A stretch of DNA of 64,000 bases. Source: Medicago truncatula. Its lineage: Eukaryota; Streptophyta; Magnoliopsida; Fabales; Fabaceae. Position 1 is the first letter of the stretch; every line of letters begins with the position of its first letter. Made by a program: the position numbers and the translations under genes. Shown in pieces: positions 56,590-64,000 of the stretch. A model generated the notes under the pieces. It was not told the DNA's origin, did no database searches, and saw only the letters and a program-made list of their open reading frames with translations. The stretch is from the NCBI RefSeq assembly GCF_003473485.1, contig NC_053044.1, positions 48,400,091 to 48,464,090 of the forward strand. Direction: 5' to 3'.

Positions 56590-57440
56590 TTCTGCTCTTT
56601 TTTTAATGGCAAAATGAGTATATTTAATTAGAGAGCGCGCAAGGGGTAGTCGAACGGTTACAAAGAAACAAAGTGAAAATGAAAGCGAAAAAGCAACTAA
56701 GAAAAAACAGCAAACGTAAAGATACACACAAATTGGAAGAGTCTCACCAAATCAGGCAATACAACAACAAAACAAGATTCCTTAAAAAAATAAAAAAAAA
56801 AAACAACCCAAAAGAAGACGGTGCATCAAAAAATATCATCCTTTTAAACAACCTCAGATTACAACGCTACAATCAATTAACGGTCCAAACACAAGACAAG
56901 TTCCATCCTCCACTCATGTAAGGTACAAGAATGATCCAAAGTCTTACCCATAAGTCATTTTTAGGAAGAAAACTTTATTCTATCCACCAATTGCTCAACA
57001 GTCACAATCTCATCTGAGAAGATACTGCTATTACAGAATTTCCAAATGAATCACACAGTTGAATGTCAAATTAGAATTAAACCTAGACCAGCTGACACCA
57101 AAAGATCCTTAAACTATACAAAGATGTAACAAATACGGGGTCATTACTAACTCCCGCACTAACCACCTTACACTATATACCAAACTTGGAGGACAAAATC
57201 ACATTTCACAAATAGTTTTGACAGAACAACCGCAAAAAACACGAGAGGTAGTATTCGGATCCGTTCTAACCCTACGCCAAAAAAGATTGCGCCGAATATT
57301 GTCCTATCAATGAACAACTTCGATTAGAATACAATAACTTTAGATAGGGCTCAACTCTTCTAAACATAAGTCGAAAGATTTGAAGACATATCCACCTCCC
57401 AAATAAAAAGTTCCATCCTTCACGTGAGATACCACAAACC
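56590..57440 (-). mobile_element. LINE 3' fragment (zinc-finger/RT C-terminal region), degraded
   Basis: Minus-strand translation in broken frames shows FIWKFCNSSIFSDEIVTV followed by EQLVDRIKF and HEWRMEL. This is the pattern of the zf-RVT region at the end of plant L1 LINE ORF2 (W.IWK.RN..IF...LVD.IK...W....EW). The minus-strand 3' end carries an A run (T run at 56598-56605 on the plus strand). Several stops interrupt it, and it lacks the RT core. The plus-strand open frame at 56673-56921 is antisense to it. Confidence 0.7.
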
Positions 57441-57452
57441 CCTCCCAATGAC

Positions 57453-57983
57453 CAGTGGCGGAGGGAGAGGGGGGCCTTTAGAGGCCATGGTCCCCCTACA
57501 TTTTTAATATTTTTTTTTTGTATACTATACTATAACTAAATTATATTAAAATGTTTCATAAAATATATATTAGGCTAGGTCCCTTCCAATCACTCTAATT
57601 AAAATATTTACCATGTTATTAGATTAATTGACAACTAATATTATTAGTTTTATATGTTATATTATTTTAAATTATCTCACGTTGTCATTTCTGTAACATA
57701 TTTTTTTACAAGGGTGTTTTTGTTTTCTCTTCCTACTTTTTGTTATTTTTTTTCTACTATTAAGTCAATACTTGTATGATAACCATACTTTCTTATCAAT
57801 GCCTCTCATACTGAATATAATTATAAATTTCTTTAAAAAAACAAGAAAATATTAGTTTAGGGTTTCTTATATATCAGTTGTATTTAAAAAATTATCTTTT
57901 TGATCAAATTATGTTGCTTGTTTGTTGAAAAAATGTTCCTTGTACTCGACCTCCCTGATTTTAAATTTTTGGCTTCACCCCTG
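57453..57983. mobile_element. hAT-like element, 531 bp, diverged
   Basis: The left end cagtggcggagggagagg and right end ggcttcacccctg are imperfect inverted copies of the cagtggcgga/cag.ggtgaagcc terminus. The flanks ccaatgac and caaatgat could be a decayed 8-base duplication (6 of 8 matching). Non-coding. Confidence 0.6.
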
Positions 57984-57991
57984 CAAATGAT

Positions 57992-58759
57992 TGAGACTAT
58001 CCATACTTAGAAAAACCTTTGATACACTACAGACATGCTTATTAAAAATTACTTTTCTCATTTATAAAATTGCTCATTCATGATATCGCTTGACATTTTT
58101 CAGCGGCACAGGCACTGATATATTAAATGAGCAATTTCACAAGTGAGAAGAGTAATTTTTTACTTATTATTCTACTTGATTGATAATAAGTAGAGTGTCT
58201 TGATGAATAACTCCAATAGGTAATTTTTGTTTATCTTCTTGATGAATAAAAGCCGACATTGTAGCAGTGATCAACAAAAGCCAACATTACGACGCGTTTT
58301 TTGCCATCAATCTTTCCGACCCTTACAGTTCTAAAACTTTTTACGTTCATATACTCTGTTCAAACCTGCTACTGCTAGTAGGTTCTATTCTTTTCCTTTA
58401 CAGGTGACTGGTTTAACTCCCAAGCCATTAATAATATATTATAAATTTATTAATATTATAATCTCATTCGTGTCCTCAGGAGTTAAATAGATATATATAG
58501 TATGAAATAAAAATTTATACTCAAAACTTTTTTTTTTTTAATGCAGTACATTTCATCAAAAACATAAATAGTAAATTCAAACATAAACAGTAAATAATTA
58601 AAATACAAAATGAATCCTTCTGCAATTTGCTATATACCATTCTCTATGGCATTGCACCGCGTAAAACCTGTGGTAGAGGATCCAGGTCCAATGAAATGTC
58701 GTGACAAACAAGCAAGAAAACAAAGAAACCTTGGGTAGCAGCTCAACTATATATCCTCT
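57992..58759. other. 3' flank of the ERF gene
   Basis: No coding sequence recognised. It probably includes the ERF 3' untranslated region next to 58760. Confidence 0.35.
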
Positions 58760-60524
58760 TCATTGTCTTCTATCCATGTCATCCCTCCAATTCATTGAAG
58801 GGTCAGAAGAGGAAGAAGAACCTCCATATTGCATTGACAATCTCAGAAGCTCTTGTTGCTGCTGAGATAGTCCAGAAGATGAGGATGAAGACGGAGATGT
58901 AGTTGATAAAGGTTGAGAATTAGAAACAAACATGTCTCTCCCATAGAAACTAAGCATATCCTGATTGAAGTTGCTACTTCCACTAGCTTGAAGATGTGCT
59001 TGTGCAGCATACTGATAAGGATTTGAATATGTTTCTCGAGAAAAGTGTTGAAGAGGAACTGGATTGGATTGTTGCTCGTTACTTGTAGTAGACACTAGGT
59101 GATGAAATTGTTGGTTATATCCAAATTCTGTTGCACTTTGAACTCTTTCAGGAAAATTGAGCTTAGCTTTGCTTCCTTTGAATCTGAGTGCAGCTTCATC
59201 ATATGCAACGGCTGCAGCCTCAGCCGTTTCAAATGTTCCTAGCCATACCCTTGCCGCCTTCTTCGGATCACGAATCTCTGCAGCCCACTTTCCCCATGGC
59301 CTCTGCCTCACACCTCTATAGTGTCTTCGTCTTACATTCCCTTCATATCAATAGCAAATAAATCAATATATACACATTTTTTTATAGATGAATGCTAGTA
59401 GTAAGTTAGTTTGCTACATTAGTTTTCGCGTTTAAAACTTTGGACGCAATGCTTCAAACTTCTTTGATTTCTCTTTACTTTTCAATTGAACTACCTATTT
59501 GAGACCAATATATATGTTCAATTATATATATGTGTTAGGGAAAAAGTGGGACAAATAATTACATTTAATTGTTGAAAAGATTGAAGGGTACGTATATGCA
59601 CCATAGTCATTTGCATTTTCATATTTTATAAAGTTACAATATAAATCATATGATCTCTATGGAACAATTTAAATGAATGTGTTGAATTCATTGACCGGTC
59701 AAATCACTCCTTATGGTATGTATTTGAGTGTAAACAGATCCTCTCCGATGAGTTTTTCACTAGATTGGACAGAGTGTTCAATGGTGATTTTGGTTCTAAA
59801 AATTTGTGACTCACCCGAACAATAGTGAATTAGTGGTTCAGAGGATCTCTTTCCATATTTAAGTATATGACATAATAAAATATCAAAGATGTTGTCCCAA
59901 CTACGTATCTCTGATTTGATAAGCTATTGGACACCAAAGGAAATACAAACGGTCCCTAAAAAGAAGGAAATATAGACGGGTGATTTTAGGGTTCGATCGC
60001 AGAAAACTAACATTATAACTTTTAACTTACTAATACTAATATGCGTCTATAAAAAAAAAAGAGGTTAAATAAAAATATCAAAGATGATTTGTGAACACTT
60101 TGACTGGGAGAAGAGTTGTCATTTCATGAACATTTAAAAACAAATATCTTTTTGACACAACCTTAAAAGCTAAAAGTGCTAATTGATTAATCATCAAGTC
60201 TTCAAATCCAATTTGATGAACGCAATATATTAATGTGTATTACACGTATTAATTAAAACAAAAGGAAAAAAAAAAAAGAATAATCGTAGAAAGGTGTGAG
60301 AGTGAGTGCACTTAACTACCTTGATCTTGCTGTGGTGGCTGAGATTGTTCAATATTATGGATTGATGAAGCTTCATGCATTTCATTGTTATTGTTGCCGC
60401 CCATGACTTGTGTAAGAGCAGATACTATGGCAGACATATCTTGTTGGGACCTTTCAGAAAACACTGGAAACAAATTCTCATCTTCTTTTCCCTCTTCTTC
60501 CCATGATTCTCTCCTTCTATCCAT
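58760..60524 (-). CDS. AP2/ERF transcription factor, ERF group X (ERF113/ERF114-like)
   Basis: Two exons (60524-60320, 59340-58760) give 261 residues; the single intron sits just before the AP2 domain, as in group X ERFs. The N-terminal region contains [20 protein letters not shown], a conserved block of this group. The AP2 domain covers about residues 76-134: [20 protein letters not shown], then [20 protein letters not shown] and [12 protein letters not shown]. It has the Ala and Asp of ERF (not DREB) type in WAAEIRD. The C-terminal part is rich in Gln, Ser and Tyr, fitting an activation region. Members bind GCC-box DNA and respond to wounding, ethylene, ABA or jasmonate; meristem and regeneration roles are known for ERF113-115. 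Closest Arabidopsis counterpart by position is At5g61890 (ERF114). Confidence 0.93.
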
Positions 60525-60717
60525 CTCGATCCACCTAACTAGTATATATATATACTAGTTAATTTATTATTCACTTTGAATCCTTAACTATATCTTTCTT
60601 ATTTTATTGATCATGGTGGCTGAGAAAGATGGATGTCATGGATCCTCAAAATATATCTAACAGTGATGATTTGGGAAGAGAAGAGAGAAGGGGAAGTTTT
60701 AGGGTTTTGGTTGAGTG

Positions 60718-60749
<32 letters not shown>

Positions 60750-61547
60750 CTCGAAGCCTTGTCATTGTGTGAAAGTTTGAAAATAAGTAAAGGGACTGTA
60801 GAAAACAGAACCCGCCGAAAATCAAAAGGTTTTTTTTTTCTTTCTTTTCTTTCGGAAATCCTTATTTTCTTTGAAAGAATTAAAAGTGGCTACAAATAAG
60901 TTTTCTTTTATATCAAAGTAAAAGTTTTTTTTTTTTTTTTTTTGAAGGATATCAAAGTAAAAGTTGTTAATTAACAAATTGCAATTGGTACACAAGGTTA
61001 AATATTCCACTCACACTAGCTTGCATTATGATTTCGTATATAATACCTTTTTTTTGGCAGATTATACATAGATTACATTGTAGTTAAGTGGTTCTCCATA
61101 TTTTGCAAGTGTGTCTCTCCTGATCTAATCTTTCTTACAACAAAACTTAAATAAATAAAATTGTTTATTTTACATTAGTTTTTGTTATAATATCTCATTT
61201 TGAAAAATAAACAAACAAATTGGAGATTTGTGATCTATTTGCGATACATTATTTTACTTATTTTTATTTTAATCATTATTAATTTATTTTATTTTAATCA
61301 TTATTAATTTATTTTATCTATCCATTACGTTACTGGTATTTTATTTACTCATTAAGGATGTTTTTTTTTAATATATAAAAGGAGTATCAAGTTCTTTTTG
61401 TGTCAATCCTCCTATTAATACAGAATGGAATTTTAGTAATATGGAGTCTGGTTAGGAGAGAGGTAAATCAGAGCCAAGATATCAAGTTTTAATATAACTA
61501 TTTTTTCTTCAAATTTTTAAATAGATAAATAAAAGAGATATTGAATG
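60525..61547. promoter_or_regulatory. Upstream region of the ERF gene
   Basis: It includes a (TA)n microsatellite at 60719-60743 and T/A runs near 60829-60838 and 60927-60943. No specific promoter element is claimed. Confidence 0.35.
60719..60743. repeat. (TA)n microsatellite near the ERF leader
   Basis: About 12 TA units about 200 bases upstream of the ERF start codon. Confidence 0.9.
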
Positions 61548-61684
61548 TCCCTGTGATTATAATTTAATCGATATTTGGTAGAGATATTACATTAAAAATG
61601 TAGGGTGAGAGTTCGAACGTCAAACTCCCCATTTGTTTACCTTAAAAAAGATAAAATTCTAATCACTATGTTACTTTAAAAAAA
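61548..61684 (+). mobile_element. tRNA-type SINE, diverged
   Basis: It contains tttggtagagatattacat, a B-box-like gagttcgaacgtc, the 3' body with aaaattctaatcactatg, and an A run. This follows the order of copies at 838 and 21838. No target duplication identified. Confidence 0.6.
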
Positions 61685-63043
61685 TGTTTGAATTTTGGTT
61701 TGCAATCATTTCTTTTCCTTTTTATCATTTTATATCAAGATTTACTCAAATAAATGGCAAATCTGGAAAGAACAATTGTAAACACTAATAATGTAACTTT
61801 TTCTGCAAATGCATCCACTCAAATCATAATGTCACTTTTTTAGGTTAGGTCTTAAATTATCTTACAAATATGGTGAATTCTTAGATGCACAAATGTTATA
61901 ATAAATATCAGATTGTAAATACTAAATAGCAATTTGTAATATTAGTATGAGGCTGATTAGACAAATCCTATTAGGTTTTCTTTTCTCTCTATTTGAGCTG
62001 ATTTTTTTTTTTCAATCACAACTTTAATATATCAAAAATCCCTTTTACAACATGGCATCACAACCAATTAATCTTACATACACTCTCATACCATCTTAAA
62101 TTTTATATTTAATCAAACTCATCCTTACAAAATCAAAGTGATGGCTGCCCAAGCTTTATAAACACTACACAAGTCATATCTAAAAGCAATGTGGAATTAA
62201 ATTCACCCATTTACACCTAACACAATGAAGGTATTGGAGGCTACGGTGAATGTAATCTAAATGCCGCAATTAGAAGGCTAGGGATGGACCACAAATAAAG
62301 TGGAATTTTCACCACACAAGTTTGTTTCCACTATTGATTGATTCAATGATAGAAAATATCAATGTGCATGGTGAAAGACTAATTTACTTGTGCACATAAA
62401 ACAAAGCCAACAAGTAAATTAATCTTTCACCATGCGCAATGATATTTTTACGAATAAAGCGTTCTTTTTAAAATTTTCTTGGAAGTTCACTAGTAGGTTG
62501 CACTTCTTAAATCTATGAATGTAAGACATTGAATTTTAAATTATGAAATCAAGTGTAAGAAGACCAATTCGTGTCCTGTTACACAAATTCAACTACGTGT
62601 ACTCGTCCCTATCCAAAGTCTACCCATTGACATCCAAACTCCGTAAACCTCTTAAACTAGCATACAAGAATTGAAGTACCCCGATGCCCAATAGCCGAAT
62701 ATTATAAAGTGTAATATAGATCGTAATGGGACCAATAACCAGTCAATGGCAGCAAGCCAAAAATCTTAATTTCGCTGGAAATTTGGTTGAATACAAGTTT
62801 CCTGTTATATCAAACACTGAAAGCCATTATCCCCTCTAACTAGCTGACAAATTAACAAAAAAAACGTAAGTCACCTACCCCACATCAGTATAGTTGAGCA
62901 ATAGGTTCATGTGCCACTTGTTTATGTACATATGGCAGAAAATGGAACATGCAAATTGCATTTCATTACAAGACTCAAAATTTGGACAAGAAGTGGTTCG
63001 GTACAGAGAATGTAAATTTGTCTATGGTGTTGAAGTGGTCTTA
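61685..63043. other. Intergenic stretch, with a possible retroposed 3' tail near 62000
   Basis: A T run at about 62006-62016 followed by sequence open to interpretation as a minus-strand 3' tail is seen; no domain supports it. The hairpin at 62354-62447 is listed separately. No gene recognised. Confidence 0.35.
62354..62447. repeat. 38-bp hairpin with 18-base loop
   Basis: The arms at 62354-62391 and 62410-62447 pair at 35 of 38 positions, one of the others being a G-U wobble in RNA. Shared words are gcatggtgaaaga and taatttacttgt. It could be a miniature element or a small-RNA precursor. Confidence 0.7.
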
Positions 63044-64000
63044 TTATGTCGGCATATATGGCTGATAGTACTCACTTCCTATTGCAGCTTGTTGACCAGT
63101 GGATGTCACCTCTTGTATGGGTCCAGACCTGGGAAACAGTTAGCCCCATTAGGCATTAACAAAATTCACTTCACATTAGTCAAATATGCTTGTTCAGCAA
63201 AGAATTATAAATGCTTAAATTGATTTTCATGCTTTGATAAAGATGTGGGGCATGTTTTCTCCACTGGAAATTTTGAACATAGTTTCGTCCAATGAATTTC
63301 AGTTAAGAGGATTAATATAATTCTTATATCAGACAAAGGTTGCAGATAAAATTTAAAGGATTACGGGAATTGGAATATATTTAACCCAATAGAAGTTTGA
63401 AAAATACCCTTGAACAGCATATGTGCCAGGTAAAACTTGTTGAGTGACATATGGATAATAAAATGATGATGAAGCATGTGATTGCATTGCGACATTGTTA
63501 TGGTTCATATTCACCAAGGAACTGTAATATTTTTGTACATTTTGGGCAACCTGATATGCGTGTTGAGCATCTTTTAATGATGGAGCATTACTGCCACTTG
63601 CATTTGCTGCAGAGGGATAATAACCAGGTTGCGGGTTTTGGATTTTCTGATGAGTACTCTGAGGATCCAACAGCATTTGGGCATGATTTCTGCTCACATT
63701 TTCCACAGGAGGATGAACACCAGGTGGTGGTGGGTTTAGGTTATTCTGTTGAGAATGCTGAGGAACTTGCAGTGATTGGGTATAACTGCTATTCGACATC
63801 ATAGTAGTATGAAATTCAGGTGGTGGATGTGAGACATTAAGATGTGCTTGTTGAGAATATTGCAGTGATTGATCATGACTATAAATACTACCCGCAGTCA
63901 TTGCGGAAGCATGAAATTGAGGCTGTGGATGTAAGACATTTAGATGTTGATGTTGAGAATGTTGCAGAGATTGAGGATGGCTTCCACCCATAGTCATCAT
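63044..64000 (-). CDS. 3' end of an unrecognised His/Gln/Pro-rich protein gene (partial)
   Basis: Two exons are visible: one open to the window edge (64000-63408) and a terminal one (63128-63044). The junction ...CAAGG/G TCT... keeps the frame and gives the C-terminal end VQGSGPIQEVTSTGQQAA, then IGSEYYQPYMPT and a stop. The visible 225 residues are rich in His, Gln, Pro, Ser and Asn and contain about four degenerate ~35-residue repeats, each with SLQ..Q, then LN(V/P).HP.P.FH or a similar pattern (HLNVLHPQPQFH, HLNVSHPPPEFH, NLNPPPPGVHPP). No catalytic or binding domain is seen in this part. Such regions are common in RNA-binding or splicing proteins, but that is only a guess. The upstream part lies beyond the window. 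Confidence 0.7.

Noticed and set aside
56673-56921. Lys-rich 82-codon plus-strand frame
   Set aside because: It is antisense to the A-rich 3' tail region of a LINE fragment.
1-64000. tRNA genes, rRNA, CRISPR arrays, operons, LTR elements
   Set aside because: Full cloverleaf tRNA genes were not found; sequences with A/B boxes are SINEs with tails. The window is eukaryotic, so operon and CRISPR calls do not apply, and no LTR pair or gag-pol region was recognised.

Overview
This is a plant nuclear DNA window: AT-rich, intron-rich genes with GT-AG junctions and many small non-autonomous transposons. The protein set points to a legume of the inverted-repeat-lacking clade, most likely Medicago truncatula. 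The strongest marker is a complete LEAFY/UNIFOLIATA gene at 42.8-44.9 kb that matches Medicago SINGLE LEAFLET1 (SGL1). Species and chromosome are inferred from memory of these sequences, not from a search.

Left third (1-23 kb): a SAC51-type helix-loop-helix gene fragment; a Ca2+-regulated mitochondrial ATP-Mg/phosphate carrier (minus strand, 4 exons, 483 aa); a classical short-chain dehydrogenase (4 exons, 311 aa); the succinate dehydrogenase assembly factor SDHAF2 (4 exons, 176 aa), whose second intron holds a ~1.8 kb imperfect hairpin; and a tandem pair of secreted At4g14100-like proteins.

Middle (23-35 kb): the plastid division/chromophore-lyase-like gene CRL (9 exons, 267 aa), a rubredoxin-like membrane protein (minus strand, 4 exons, 159 aa) and a short Sec14-like lipid-transfer protein (5 exons, 272 aa). 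Right part (35-64 kb): SGL1/LEAFY (3 exons, 392 aa) in a gene-poor, transposon-rich stretch, an AP2/ERF group X factor (minus strand, 2 exons, 261 aa), and the 3' end of an unrecognised His/Gln/Pro-rich gene cut by the right edge.

The gene set is not an operon, but its order is informative. Carrier, SDR, SDHAF2, CRL and rubredoxin match the Arabidopsis block At5g51010-At5g51050. Carrier, SDR, LEAFY and ERF114 match the sister block At5g61810-At5g61890. The window therefore looks like the undivided form of a segment that Arabidopsis duplicated and then thinned out. Several genes act in organelles: the carrier and SDHAF2 in mitochondria, CRL and rubredoxin in plastids.

Space between genes is dominated by mobile elements. 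I delimited many Mutator-like MITEs with long terminal inverted repeats, nine of them with exact 9-bp target-site duplications. There are also PIF/Harbinger-like, hAT-like and Stowaway-like MITEs, tRNA-type SINEs (two with 15-bp target duplications) and 5'-truncated LINE tails. No LTR element was recognised. I saw no candidate for a novel multi-gene system; the most unusual structures are the intronic giant hairpin in SDHAF2, a palindrome-studded TIR element with two nested insertions, and a near-perfect foldback nested in another MITE.
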